Shown here in pieces: positions 14,401 through 26,288 of a stretch of 64,000 bases of DNA. Under the pieces are notes generated by a model. That model saw only the letters and a program-made list of their open reading frames with translations. It had not been told where the DNA came from and ran no database searches. The stretch covers positions 74,854,998 through 74,918,997 of the forward strand of contig OZ024744.1 of assembly GCA_964016885.1 (NCBI GenBank), in the 5' to 3' direction. The DNA comes from Eledone cirrhosa. Lineage: Eukaryota > Mollusca > Cephalopoda > Octopoda > Eledonidae. Within the stretch, counting starts at the first letter, position 1; the number at the start of each line of letters is the position of its first letter. The position numbers and the translations under genes are program-made.

Positions 14401-14848
14401 TAATCAAAAACTCACACCCAGGGATGTCGCTCAGCAGTATCGCAGTGAATCCATGGATGAAAAACTGCATGCCTATCAGCAAAAAATCATGCATGGATAT
14501 GTTGCCAGGAAGCTCCAGAGTGAGAGTAATATAGATAAGGAAAGTAGTCTATCTTGGACCAACAACCGCTATATTGGCTCCCACTTTGAAGGATACGCTT
14601 TTGCAATCCAAGAACAGGAGATTAGCACGAAATACCTGATTCACAAAAGAGATAGGGATGCAGGAAAAACACCTAGATGTGATAACAAGTGCAGACTCTG
14701 CAGAACTAACATCGAGGATATCATCCATGTCATCAGCAGCTGCCCAAAGATGTCATCGCGGTACTATCTACCTATGAGGCATGATGTAGTGGCCAAAACA
14801 CTGTACAATGCAGTTCGTAAAAAAGATAGCCCCGATAATAAACACATA
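11441..14848 (+). pseudogene. RLE-type LINE, first tandem copy, 3'-truncated
   Basis: A non-LTR element starting CAGTCAACGCGATCAGTCGC. The N-terminal part (11653-12523) is fragmented. 12579-12878 holds the linker (FWRKI equivalent). The RT spans 13209-13697 and, after a frameshift, 13694-14851. Motif A is WLDYRKAFDSVPHSW, motif B CRGIFQGDSLSVTLFILSLN, and motif C FFVDDLKLYVKN (FVDD). A YRYLGIDENISYNG strand, RLYLKRKQGGRGL and the knuckle CRLCRTNIEDIIHVISSC (C-x2-C-x7-H-x4-C) follow. The sequence stops at NKHI, before the nuclease, where another 5' end of the same family begins at 14853. RT catalytic residues are intact, but the frame is broken and the endonuclease is missing. This architecture fits the R2/R4-type RLE superfamily. 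Confidence 0.85.
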
Positions 14849-14852
14849 TAGT

Positions 14853-15280
14853 CAGTCAACGCGATCAGTCGCACATTTGACGTCGGAGACTATTCATTAA
14901 ATTTACGATGAATACTATTTCCGACAGTAATGCCACAACTACCAGTCATGTTGAATAACTGCTACAAACAACATGGCTGAACACAACATCTACAACAACA
15001 GCATCAGTGGAATACCGAAGAAAAACGAGAAAGATAAACAAACTTAAGGAAGTATCGAAGACAAATAACAAGGAAGGTAATCAAACTTTATTCAGTTGTA
15101 GCTACAGAAGAAACCGAAATTATAAATAGCATTTCTCTTGGAGTTGCGAACTTAATAATGATTTATTTAATTGTTATAACATGCCAAAAAACAATGCCTC
15201 CATTGGCTATATTAACAGAATGAAGCTAAACTGGGACGAAATACACCCAGAGCTAAATCACTCCACAGCGAAACGATTCA
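14853..15280 (+). pseudogene. 5' fragment of the same RLE-type LINE
   Basis: Begins CAGTCAACGCGATCAGTCGC like the copies at 11441 and 15373, and follows them through the KLKEVSKTNNKEG-like and NRMKLNWDEIHPELN stretches. It lacks about 50 bp of the leader and then ends abruptly in the CATA array at 15281. It is more diverged from the two flanking copies than they are from each other, so it is an older or separate insertion caught at the duplication joint. Confidence 0.8.
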
Positions 15281-15372
15281 TACATGCATATATACATACA
15301 TCCATGCATACATATATACATACAAACATATATACATGCATGCACACATACATACATACATACATATTCCAT
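15281..15372. repeat. CATA-type tetranucleotide array, right copy of the duplicated flank
   Basis: Near-identical to 11349-11440, offset by 3932 bp. Its left edge cuts into the 14853 fragment, so the duplication breakpoint lies at about 15280. Confidence 0.85.
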
Positions 15373-16781
15373 CAGTCAACGCGATCAGTCGCATATTTTG
15401 GCGTGGGAGACTATTTATTAAATTTAAGATGAATACTATCTCCGACAGTAATGCCACAACTACAGTCATGTTGAATAACCGGTTATTGTTCTAACTATCC
15501 CTTCTGAAGGCACCTTTTATTCGAATTCGTAGATATATCCGACTAAATACATAATTCATTTTACAAGGATTTGCTACAAACAGCATGGCTGAACACAACA
15601 TCAACAAAAACTTAAGGAAGTATCGAAGACAAATAACAAAGAAGGTAATCAAACTTTATTCAGTTGTAGCTACAGAAGAAACCGAAATTATAAATCGCAT
15701 TTCTCTTGGAGCTGCGAACTTAATAATGATTTATTTAATTGTTATAAAATGGCAAAAAACAATCCCTCCATTGGCTATATGAATAGAATGAAGCTAGACT
15801 GGGACGAAATGCACCCAGAGCTAAATTATTTCACAGCGAAACAATTACGCCAACAAGCGACGTTTGTTGAACGTAAAAATAAGATAAATATTATTAGTTG
15901 TAAGTCCTCCACAACAAACATGGAATCAACAACACGTGCTACAGGTCGCCATGCTACTAGACTTCCTAGCAGCCAGGTCGAACAGCGCCTTGAAACAATT
16001 ATGCCTGTAAGAAACTTGACACCACCTGTACCATCTAAGTCTACCTCGAATGCTGGGGAAAATACTATCGATAATAATAATAATCGAAGAAATTTGACAC
16101 CACTTGTACCATCCGAGTCTACCTCGACTGTTGTCGAAAATACTATCGATAATGATAATAATCAAAAGTATAAACAATTGAAAATTTCCCCCAACGAAAT
16201 CTTCCAGAGAGAAATTAATTCATGTATAAAGATTTCTCTTGCTAAACGTATTAAAAAAAAAACAATATATAATTAAAAAAACAAAAACAAATAATGAAAT
16301 ATTACGTGTTATTGACGAAATAGGGGATGAATATTTACGACACATAAAACCCCAACATTTTGGCAAATCAACGCTTGTTTATATGCCTTGACAACGACAG
16401 TGAAGCAATATCTTGGTGATAGCAGAGATATTAACAAGAACAAAACACGACCAAAAATACCATCATCTATATATCTAAAACAGAATATGTCTGTCTGTAT
16501 GTCTGACTCCCTAAAACTCGAGAACCACCCAACCGACTTTTTTCAAACTTTACAGATGTAATACTTATGGTCGTGTGAGTGTTTTGAGCAAAAGTTATTT
16601 CAAATTTTCAATGCCCAAGGGACCGCATTAGGCGATTTAGCGATCTCTCTATAATTCTTAGTCTGTATTTTTAGATAGATACATAGCTACGACGTCGCGC
16701 CCTTATAATCTCTGTCTGTATGTCTGGCTGTCTGCATTACGACGTTATGACACTATCTCTCTGTGTGTGTGTGTATATATA

Positions 16782-16849
<68 letters not shown>

Positions 16850-16982
16850 TATATATATATAGTGTGTAACGTTTTGCGAAATATTTACTTCTGCTTTCAC
16901 AGATTGTTTTTTTTTAGTTTCAGAAGATCCCGTTAAGGGTGAAAGCAACGATTCTTTTCTTAAACTTTAATCCTTTATTTTA

Positions 16983-17014
<32 letters not shown>

Positions 17015-20000
17015 TTATATATTCGTGTACAGATATTTTTGCATACACAATAACAAAATATAAACAACCGTATTTATTTCACGAGGCTCGACAGCAGCAA
17101 AGGCAACAACAAAGGAGAGAGGGAAGTCAATTACATGCTTGTGAAAAATCTTAATGGAAAATGATTTGCCTATTCACCCAAGGCGACATCACTTTTTATT
17201 AGAACTTCTGCATCAATTGGTGAACATACGACGAAACTGTTTCAGAAAGGAGGGATAAACATGCCAATCTATGTTTAGAATCCCGAGTAACGCCGGGCCA
17301 TTCTGCTAGTATTTAACTAAAATAGAAAAAAAGATTGCTGACCTACGAAAAACCATAGAATACGTAACAATGCTCCTTACATGCAAACAAACACATAAAA
17401 AGACTCACTCCTCACCAACAAAGAGTGAAGAATAAAATAGAGATGATGTTTGTTAACAGTAGAACCAGAACTCTCCAATATAAGCTGATAACCCTCATAC
17501 AGGAATTGAGAGCTTCTAGCGAAAAGCGCCGATACCTGAAGAAGGTAGAGGAAAGAAATGTGCTTGATAAACGATTCAGACGAAACCAAACATCAGTCTA
17601 TAGAGATATGAAGAGCAAAATAATAAGTGTCACTGAGGCCCCATCCCAGAAAGACAGATTTCTTTTGGAGAAAAATATGGGGTGAAAAAAGAATTTCAAT
17701 CAAGATGCAGTGTGGCTAAGAGAAATCCGAAAAGTACTATTGCTCCTACACTACAACAAAAACATATGAAATAAGTGAGAGTACCATTGAGCCTGTGAGA
17801 GGAAAACTCTAAGATAAAAAAACATCATGAAGAGACCTGATTGTCGGCTACTGGTACAAAAAACTGATATTCTCTCGGAGGGCTCTTACCGACCTCTACC
17901 AACAAGTTCTTAAGAGAGATACACTTATACCAGAATGGTTAACATTAGCACAAACATTACTTGTCCCCAAGAATAAAGACACCCACCTGGAAAATAACTA
18001 CCGACGCATTGTATGCCAGAACCTGATGTATAAGATGTATACAGCCTGCCTGAATCTATTCCTCCAAGATCACTGTGAAAATAATAACATCATCACAGAT
18101 GAACAAGCAGCTGGAAAGAAAGGGGTGTGGAGATGTGCTGAACAATTCCTAATCAACAAAACTGCGATGTCGGAGGTGCGACAACTTAGGAGGAATATGG
18201 CTATAGGTTGGCTGGACTACAGGAAAGCTTTCGATTCTGTTCCCCACTCTTGGATGATAGAGGCCCTCCGATTTGCTAGTTCCAGACATTATTATCAGAG
18301 CCATAGAGAGGTTGTCTTCTTCTTGGGCTACTATCCTAAAGTTAAAACAGAGAGGGTGGACTATATTTTCACCGATAAAATAAAATATCGCAGGGGTATA
18401 TTTCAGGGAGACAGTCTCTCTATGATAGTATTCATCCTGTCATTAAACCCCTTGTCCTTTCTGCTAAAGAAATGTGAAGGATTCATAGAGAAATACGAAC
18501 CTAACCCATAATTTCTTTGTGGATGATCTGAAACTCTATGCCAAGAATGTGGATGGGATGAAGAAAAATCTTGACCTGGTTACAACATTTTCAAATAATA
18601 TAGGATTTGAGTTTGGCCAAGATAAATGCTCATATATGACTGTAAAGCGGGGAAAAACAACAACCCAATCTAGCAACATTGTCATCAATGGCCTAACTGT
18701 TTCACCGATATCTGATGAGGACTGCTACAGATACTTGGGGATAGACGAGAACATATCCTATAATGGTATCTGTAATAAGGAACGCGTAAACAGGGAATAC
18801 TACGGTCATCGGAACTCTCTGCGCAAAACAAAACAGTGGCTCACAATGTGTTTGCTGTGCCTGTCCCAACACCAACTTTTTGAATACTCAATTGGACGAT
18901 AGACGAAATCCGAGCAGTTGATGTTAGAACTCGAAAAATACTAAACAACACCGGAAACTTCCACATCAACAGTGACATAGATCCCCTTTACTTGAAACGT
19001 AAGCAGAGAGGCAGAGGCCTAACATCAGTCCAGACAACATTTGAATGTCGCACCATATCCCTCCAACAACGTCTACGAACCTCGAAACGTAGGAGCCCGT
19101 CTCTCTAGTAGGTCTATCTGCATGAAACAGATAAGATCATGAGAGTTAGGAAGGAACTCCTCGAGAGATATTCCATGTGTGATAATCAAAAACTCACACC
19201 CAGGAAAGTCACTCAGCAGTATCGCAGTGAATCCATGGATGAAAAACTGCATGCTTATCAGCAAAAAATCATGCATGAATATGTTGCCAGGAAGCTCCAG
19301 AGTGAGAGTAATGTAGATAAAGAAAGTAATCTATCTTGGACCAACAACCGCTATATTGGCTCCCACTTTGAAGGATACGCTTTTGCAATCCAAGAACAGG
19401 AAATCAACACGAAATACCTGATTCACAAAAGAGATAGGGATGCAGGCAAAACACCTAGAAGTGATAACAAGTGCAGACTCTGCAGGATTAACATCGACGA
19501 CGTCACCCATGTTATAAGTAGCTGTCCAAAAATGTCATCTCGGTACTATCTACCTATGAGGCATGATGTAGTGGCCAACACACTGTACAATGCAATCCGT
19601 AGAAAAGATAGCCCCGATAATAAACACATTAAAAGCTACAGCAATGTGGAAGACATCCATGTACATAATATGAAAGAGTACTGGTGGAATGTTCCAGTAA
19701 AAGGCCCAATAAAATGCAGGCATAACAGACCAGATATGATATGGGACAGGGAGAAGAATGCATGAACAGTAGTGGAAATCGGCTGTCCTGCAGATGCCAA
19801 TATAATATCAATGATTAGCGATATGGAGAATATTTATGCAAAACTGATGAAAAATCTGCAGATACTCCACCCTGATTACACCTTCAGATGTATGCCTGTG
19901 ATTATTGGGGCACTGAGGTATGTTGGTAACTGCCTCAATACAAATCTTGAGAAGCTAGGCTTCACAGGAACAGACAGAACACAACTAGTTAGGAAATTAC

Positions 20001-20062
20001 AAGTACAATCCATTAATGGAACAGTAGAAATATGTAAAACATTCCAAACATTTTGCATCTAA
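15373..20062 (+). pseudogene. RLE-type LINE, second tandem copy with nuclease domain
   Basis: The companion of 11441-14848, extending to the 3' end of the coding region. The N-terminal pieces (15585-16276) are almost identical to the first copy. A Helitron splits the element at 16466-17309. RT pieces are 18026-18511 (WLDYRKAFDSVPHSW, RGIFQGDSLSMIVF) and 18519-18902 (VDDLKLYAKN). 19139-19765 carries the knuckle CRLCRINIDDVTHVISSC and the nuclease start KCRHNRPDMIWDREKN; after an in-frame TGA, 19772-20062 continues with EIGCPADANI and PVIIGALRYVG. The R-PD and later E/D residues fit the restriction-like endonuclease core. Several frameshifts make it inactive. It was probably about 3.8 kb before the Helitron insertion. 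Confidence 0.85.
16466..17309 (+). mobile_element. Non-autonomous Helitron, 844 bp, both termini present
   Basis: The 5' end is TCTATATATCTAAAACAGAA. The 3' end is CTAG, preceded 12 bases upstream by a GC-rich hairpin (CCCGAGTAACGCCGGG). It lies between A (16465) and T (17310), the A|T insertion rule of Helitrons. It carries no coding sequence. Inside are an AT array with inverted GTGTGTATATA/TATACACAC ends (16775-16865) and the ~115-bp module at 16862-16982 that recurs elsewhere in the window. The 12.5-kb paralogue of the host LINE provides the matching empty site. The closely related minus-strand copy at 26393 shares the same 3' end. Confidence 0.92.
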
Positions 20063-20649
20063 TAATTGCATATACCTCATGTACAGATACTAAGCACATA
20101 CACATGCACACATACAACTCAAAACATCCACATCCACACATACACTAACATCCATACCTGCACACACATGCATGCATGCAGACATGCATACATATCCACC
20201 TAGTTGATGTTGTGTAAATTCCAATGAGAGAGTCTTGTGTCTATATTAGAAACCGACTCTCTCCCTATTGGCTAAGATTTGTGAAATTATAAAACCAGAA
20301 CATACATACATACATACTTACAAATATACACAGATACATACAAACATACATACATACTTACACAGATACATATATACATACATACTGAGATACATACATA
20401 CATAATGGCAGTTACCTTGCACTAAAATATAGCCATCACTTGAAATTTTAAAACAATGTGCTGTGTGTAGCACGGATGTGAGTTTTTTAGGCTAGAGTGA
20501 ATTCTATATTCTCCGGCACGGATATTACAGACATGGCTTATGGTAACCAGAATTGATAGCTGGTTGCCATGTAAGTTTATGTGCGTCTGAGGCCTCCTAT
20601 TGATTGGCAGACTTTATCACATTGATAACAAATTGTTATACTACACGTA
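20063..20649. other. CATA-rich spacer and unassigned sequence
   Basis: 20070-20410 is a mosaic of CACA/CATA/CATG short repeats. 20411-20649 is non-repetitive; I recognise no element or gene in it. Confidence 0.5.
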
Positions 20650-23600
20650 CCGACTTAATTTGCATCATTCCATTTTACTTAGATTCTTTTGTGACCCTTT
20701 AATGCAGCTCTGCTGAGGCAGGCTCTCGCACTCATTGCATATCGACTCTTCTTGGCCTTCGACACTTTCTGCCAATTCCTTTTTCAAGTCCTTCTTCATA
20801 TTCCTCTTTAACTTTTCATGATTTTTTAGATCATTTTCAAAGTGTGCTTCCCCTTCATAGAGTTCGATCATTAGATACTTGTTCCCAGTCTCAATCGGAG
20901 ATACCAGCTTTCATCAGAAATGTTTTCACACAGTCCTTGAACCTCACCTTAAGTTTATGAAGTGGATGTTTGTCATCCCACAGCTCACCATAAAACAGGT
21001 GTTCGGTTAACCTGGAGTCCTCCAATCTCACCATATCTCCCATCCATCGGTGACGGCGTTGCAAAATAATCGACTCGATACTCTACAGTAACTTCTTTCA
21101 AGGACCTCAACATGACTCACATACATCCAGTGAAGACCCAAGATTCAACGAAGGCACAGCTCGTGTAAGCACTCCAGTTGTTTTAAATGTTTCCGTTAAG
21201 TAACCCACGTCTCATAAGCTTACAATAGAGATGATAATATATATAGGTTAGGTAGATCTTAACTTTAGCATCCATGGAGATAACGTGCCGGGGCCATAGT
21301 CGTTTTTCTAACATTCTGAATGCATCACTAGCTTATTCTTCATGATATTCCATTGTCAAGGGGGCATGATACTGCCAAAATACACAAACTCTTCCAGCAC
21401 CGGTAGTGTCTGGTTCCACGTATTGTTTTTACTTGTACCAACTAGTATATAGCCACAGCCTCCTTCAAGCAGATCTTTATAGAAAGCGCGGAACACGCAC
21501 AGCTGAAAGAGTCCATTAGCTGCTGCATATCTTCCTGTGCGCATGTTAAAACGATCGCAGTGATCTCTAAACATAAATTCTCTCAAGAGTGAGTATATGA
21601 CCTTCGCATAGACATCAAAGCGTCTTATGTTGAAAAGCTTCCCAGATGTACGAAAGCATTTGAATATTCCATGTCGACAGTTTTTCAATGACATTAAACA
21701 TATCATTGCACAAAACAGTGAAAACAGTGTTGGTGCTATTATGTCACCTTGTTTGACGTCATTCCTTACAGTAATAGGCTCTGGTACACTTTTACCAATA
21801 TTCACCCAGCCTTTCATGTTATCATGAATTTGACACAGAGTTGCTTAGAATTTGTCAGGGCAGCCATTATTTCCAAGTATTTTTCAAGGAGCTTCTCTAT
21901 TATCTTTGCCCTTGTTAAATCAATGGACCCTGGAAACAGATTTACAGTTTGTTCTATACAAAGCTGCCTAGCTTGAAATGTCATGTGCTATGTGCCTCAG
22001 CCCTATTTAACTCCGCATAGGTTTTCTGAAAAACATCGTCAGCGATGTGTAACATACCTCTGCCAAGCATAAACCTTGCCACCAGTGACGGCAGCACTAT
22101 TCCTCTATAGTTGCCACAGTCATCCTTTCCACTCTTCTATAAACCTTGCCACCAGTGACGGCAGCACTATTCCTCTATAGTTGCCACAGTCACCCTTTCC
22201 ACACTTCTATAAACCTTGCCACCAGTGACGGCAGCACTATTCCTCTATAGTTGCCACAGTCACCCTTTCCACACTTCTATAAACCTTCCCACCAGTGACG
22301 GCAGCACTATTCCTTTATAGTTGCCACAGTCATCCTTTCCACTCTTCTATAAACCTTGCCACCAGTGACGGCAGCACTATTCCTCTATAGTTACCACAGT
22401 CAGCCTTTCCACACTTCTATAAACCTTCCCACCAGTGACGGCAACACTATTCCTCTATATTTGCCACAGTCATCCTTTCCACTCTTCTATAAACCTTGCC
22501 ACCAGTGACGGCAGCATTATTCCTCTATAGTTACCACAGTCACCCTTTCCACACTTCTCTAGACCTTTCCACCAGTGACGGCAGCGCTATTCCTCTATAT
22601 TTGCCACAGTCACCCTTTCTACACTTCTATAAACCTTCCCACCAGTGACGGCAACACTATTCCTCTATATTTGCCACAGTCACCCTTTCTACACTTCTAT
22701 AAACCTTGCCACCAGTGACGGCAGCACTATTCCTTTATAGTTACCACAGTCAGCCTTTCCACACTTCTATAAACCTTCCCACCAGTGACGGCAACACTAT
22801 TCCTCTATATTTGCCACAGTCATCCTTTCCACTCTTCTATAAACCTTGCCACCAGTGACGGCAGCACTATTCCTCTATAGTTGCCACAGTCATCCTTTCC
22901 ACACTTCTATAAACCTTGCCACCAGTGACGGCAGCACTATTCCTCTATAGTTGCCACATTCACCCTTTCCACACTTCTCTAGACCTTTCCACCAGTGACG
23001 GCAGCGCTATTCCTCTATATTTGCCACAGTCACCCTTTCTACACTTCTATAAACCTTCCCACCAGTGACGGCAACACTATTCCTCTATATTTGCCACAGT
23101 CACCCTTTCTACACTTCTATAAACCTTGCCACCAGTGACGGCAGCACTATTCCTCTATAGTTGCCACATTCACCCTTTCCACCCTTCTCTAGACCTTGCC
23201 ACCAGTGACGGCAGCACTATTCCTCTATAGTTGCCACAGTCATCCTTTCCACACTTCTATAAACCTTGCCACCAGTGACGGCAGCACTATTCCTCTATAG
23301 TTGCCACATTCACCCTTTCCACCCTTCTCTAGACCTTGCCACCAGTGACGGGAGCGCTATTCCTCTATAGTAGCCACAGTCATCCTTTCTACACTTCTAC
23401 TTATACAACCATTAGAGCATCCTTTCAATCCTGTGCTACTATAAATTCTGCTTAAAATTTCTGAATCAACGAAACGCATTAATTTCCACTTCCATATTCA
23501 AAGAATTCTGTAAACAAGTCATCAATACCGGAAGACTTGCCACTGTTAAGTTTCTGAACAGCGACCTCGATTTCGTCTATTGAAGGAACCACTACCATCT

Positions 23601-24160
23601 TTGGCAGGTCGGCATGGTATTGACATAAGAATCTCCTCATCGATGTCTAAAAGCTGATTGAGAATTTTATCAAAATGCTATTACCCTCTACTCAGTATTT
23701 CCTTTGGTTGTCTGAGAAGAGATTGTCTATGTTAAGTGTGTAATGGTTCCACAGGAGAAGACGAAGGCTGGTATACCTTGTGAAGAAGATTATACAACAG
23801 GTTGGTGCTGTTGGTATTTGAGGCAGATTGAATTTCATCAGCATTTTTACTCCCCCATGTCTCTTGTATGATTTTCAACAGCTGTTGAACACGAGATTTC
23901 ATATCTTTAAATACGTATGTATGTTTTATCTGTTCAATGGCAGAGTGACCACTTTTGAGCAGGGTCAAAAGTGCTCTCTTCATTACCCATCGTAACTTAC
24001 ATATCTCTTTGCAATTCTCGTTATATCAATCCCGGAGCTTGAGCTTTGCAAAACCAGCCAGATCAGCACACATATTATACACTGACTCCTTAAGGCATTT
24101 TCAGCTCAGCATATGCTACAGTTAATGGAAAAAGAAAAGACTATTCTCACGCAACACACG
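20650..24160 (-). pseudogene. RTE-like APE LINE, 5'-truncated, disrupted by a minisatellite
   Basis: Read right to left. 23983-23732 is a linker (WGSKNADEIQSASNTNSTNL, YNLLHKVY). 23600-23410 keeps an SGKSSGIDD-like piece. 23400-22071 is the 70-bp minisatellite. 22070-21830 has ARFMLGRGMLHIADDVFQ, IEQTVNLFPGSIDLTRAKI and related RT palm pieces. 21817-21356 has VKQGDIIAPTLFSLFCAMI (motif B region), LFNIRRFDVYAK, the remnant FMFRDHCDRF where the F-ADD box should be, and LEEFVYFGSIM. 21350-20870 has CKLMRRG and RWMGDMVRLEDSRLTEHLFY, and 20871-20665 is a Lys/Glu-rich tail with a degenerate Cys pair. Order and spacing fit RTE-like LINEs. The catalytic DD is mutated, so the element is inactive. The APE domain is absent. 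The clade call is moderate; the non-LTR RT call is firm. Confidence 0.75.
22071..23400. repeat. 70-bp minisatellite, 19 units
   Basis: Nineteen head-to-tail units of exactly 70 bp, each starting AAACCTTGCC or a close variant (AAACCTTCCC, AGACCTTTCC). Units differ by substitutions only; I saw no indel. Blocks of variant units recur in the same order (for example 22561-22770 and 22981-23190), which points to higher-order duplications. On the minus strand one unit reads through the RTE RT segment around CGNYRGI, so the seed is LINE coding sequence. As 70 is not a multiple of 3, the frame shifts each unit. Confidence 0.97.
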
Positions 24161-24339
24161 TGAATTCTGTCTCTCTGATGAGGTCATAGCTGAAGTTAAT
24201 TATAACCTGTTGACTTACACTTCTTGTTTATAAATATATTCCGGAGTAAACAAACTCACCTGCGGACTTCGTCGAGTGCTCTACCCTGCATAATGAAGTG
24301 TCGGTGATTAACCAACACATACTCGAAGTATATATATAT
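24161..24339. other. Short unassigned spacer
   Basis: No coding sequence recognised. It separates the RTE-like LINE from the PLE and ends in a short TA array (24331-24342). Confidence 0.5.
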
Positions 24340-24519
24340 ATACAAAGGGTCATATTGTTGTAATAATATTGCCAAAAATAATAAAAGAACACACTCACTG
24401 TTTGGTTGGTTTTCGCTTCTGTATCTTTTATAACTCCATAGTTAATTCATTTGGCCATCAATGTTTATTACTGACTGACGAACAGTCAAAAATACAAATA
24501 TAAATACATATATATAGTC

Positions 24520-24563
24520 TAACAAAGTTCTTTCGTTGGACATCTGCTACATCGTCAGTGGTA
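24520..24563 (-). ncRNA. Hammerhead-like motif, PLE left arm
   Basis: On the minus strand: UACCA, core CUGACGA, one base, a decayed stem II (GUAGC/CCAAC, 3 of 5 pairs), GAAA, GAAC, UU, then UGUUA. UACCA and UGUUA pair 4 of 5 as stem I, with the scissile site expected after UU. Stem III would be a single A-U pair, as in minimal hammerheads reported from PLEs. Decayed but with the core residues kept. The fold is by hand. Confidence 0.5.
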
Positions 24564-24855
24564 CTATTCTAGTATTTCCTCTACTGTATTGTATGTTTTG
24601 TAATGTCTTCGCCATTTTTATTTTTCTATTTATTTATTTATGTTTGTCTTCGTCTCTGCACATACGTTTGCGTGTGTGTATAGTGTTTGGTGTGAGTATT
24701 CGCGTTTGGGTGACTATGTTTTGGTTATTGTATTCTATCCTAGTTTATTAGTGTGTATTTATATGTGTTTGTTGTTATTGTGCTTGTGTATATATTTATT
24801 TATTTATATTTCTCTTAAGTCAGTATTGTTTGTTTGGATGTTGTTGTTATTCAAT

Positions 24856-25848
24856 TCATTTTTTTCTGTTTAGCTTTGGCTTTCTAAGCTCTATTTCGCT
24901 TGCTTCTCTGATTTGCCTACCTGTTGGGTCATTTCTATGTTTATATATTATTTTAATTTCTATGTTGTCTATTTTACCGTCTTGTCTTTGTGTGGCGTGT
25001 TCATATAGTACTGGGCCGTGTTTGTGTCCTTTTAATTGCCCCCAGTGTTGGTATATTCTCTCTTCTATAATTCGATCTGTCTCGCCTATGTATGTTGTTG
25101 TCATGTTTCTGCAAGAACCCTCTGTACATCTTATGCTATAAATTACATTTCTAGTTTTACAGTTTATCTGGGGATTTACTTTACATATAACACATTTCTT
25201 ATTAGTACAGTGGGTTTTCTTAAAAGGGTAGGTTTTGCTGATCATGGATTTTATGTTAGTTCCTGGCTTTTCTACAACTTTAATCTTTAAGTGGTTCTCA
25301 CTTAGGGCCTTTCTACATTGGTTAGTTAATTTCACTCCCGGGGTAGCATCCACGAACATGACACTCTGGTATCTCTGGTTGTCGTACCATGAGGTGGCTT
25401 TCCCTATCTTATGTTTAGTCCTCTCTAAGCTATTCCATGATTTGCTCCTGTATAATGGGCAAATTCCTTTCATGTCCAGTTCTATGAGGGTCTTACACTT
25501 CTCTGTGGCTTCTTTGTATACTCTGACTCTGTCTCTTTGGTTGTAGCCAGAGAACTGAATGCGGTTGATGAAGTGTTGGATGTGTCTTTCCATTTATGTT
25601 GGGTCGCATATGCGGGACACGTTCTTCATCACTCGTACCAAGTCTGCGATCAGAATATTAAACTTAACACTACTGGACATTGCTGAGTTTTTGAGTATCA
25701 GGTATTTGGAGGCCATGGGTTTAGCGTAGTATGAGTGTAGAATTTGGGACCTCTCGTCTATAGTGTTAATCCAGAGTACCGTATCTAATACAGGTAGTCT
25801 ATTGTTAATATATACACAAGCACAATAACAAAAAACACATATAAACAC
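24856..25848 (-). pseudogene. PLE C-terminal protein with GIY-YIG endonuclease
   Basis: An open frame from 25848 to 24856 with one in-frame TAA at 25594-25596 (after RICDPT). The N-terminal third (NRLPVLDTVLWINTIDERSQ) resembles the region after the RT in PLEs. The middle has a Cys cluster (CTNKKCVICKVNPQINC). The end holds the nuclease: NVIYSIRC (the GIY strand), TTYIGETDR (the YIG strand), the downstream Arg (RIIEERIYQHW) and EIELRKPKLNRKK. In active PLEs this domain nicks the target and the RT, missing here, copies the RNA. The frame is otherwise long, which suggests moderate age. Same family as 33398-33840. Confidence 0.85.
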
Positions 25849-26042
25849 ACACTAATAAACTAAGATAGAATACAATAACCAAAATAGAGTCACCCAAACG
25901 CGAACACACAGACCGACACTATACACACACGCAAACGCATGCGCAGAGACAAAACAAAAATATATTAATAAATAAATAGATAAAATAAAAATGGCGTAGA
26001 CATTACAATACATACAATACAGCAGAGGAAACATGAGAATCG

Positions 26043-26086
26043 TACCAATGATGATGTTGCAAATGTGCAACGAAAGAACTTTGTTA
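26043..26086 (+). ncRNA. Hammerhead-like motif, PLE right arm
   Basis: The inverted counterpart of 24520-24563. Here stem II is perfect (GUUGC/GCAAC around a 6-nt loop) and GAAA is intact, but the first core base C is A (AUGAUGA instead of CUGAUGA). Between them the two arms suggest a consensus CUGAUGA core with a paired stem II. Confidence 0.5.
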
Positions 26087-26190
26087 GACTAAATATATGT
26101 ATTTATAGCTGTATTTTTAAGCGTTGGTTAGTCAGTGTTAAACATTGATGGCCAAATGAAGGATTTCATATCAAAATCCTAGCAAGACAA

Positions 26191-26232
26191 ATTCATCGCC
26201 GTTATATAAATATATATATATAACTCTCGGCG

Positions 26233-26288
<56 letters not shown>

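Larger units (their letters stand above)
24340..26190 (-). mobile_element. Penelope-like element copy flanked by inverted 3' UTR arms
   Basis: The coding part (25848-24856, minus) is followed by a 3' UTR running down to about 24340. An inverted copy of that 3' UTR lies at the other side: 24443-24850 and about 25838-26163 are reverse complements with scattered differences (for example ACAAAGTTCTTTCGTTG against CAACGAAAGAACTTTGT). Partial inverted or tandem copies of terminal sequence are a known trait of PLEs. Both arms contain a hammerhead-like motif. The coding region starts abruptly at the right arm, so the RT domain is absent and the copy is 5'-truncated. Confidence 0.8.

Noticed and set aside
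22071..23400. CRISPR-like regular array
   Set aside because: Units are contiguous 70-bp tandem copies without spacers, in a eukaryotic LINE.
24536..25141. Hydrophobic, membrane-protein-like frames on the plus strand
   Set aside because: They are antisense shadows of the PLE protein and its 3' UTR; the minus strand carries clear GIY-YIG motifs.
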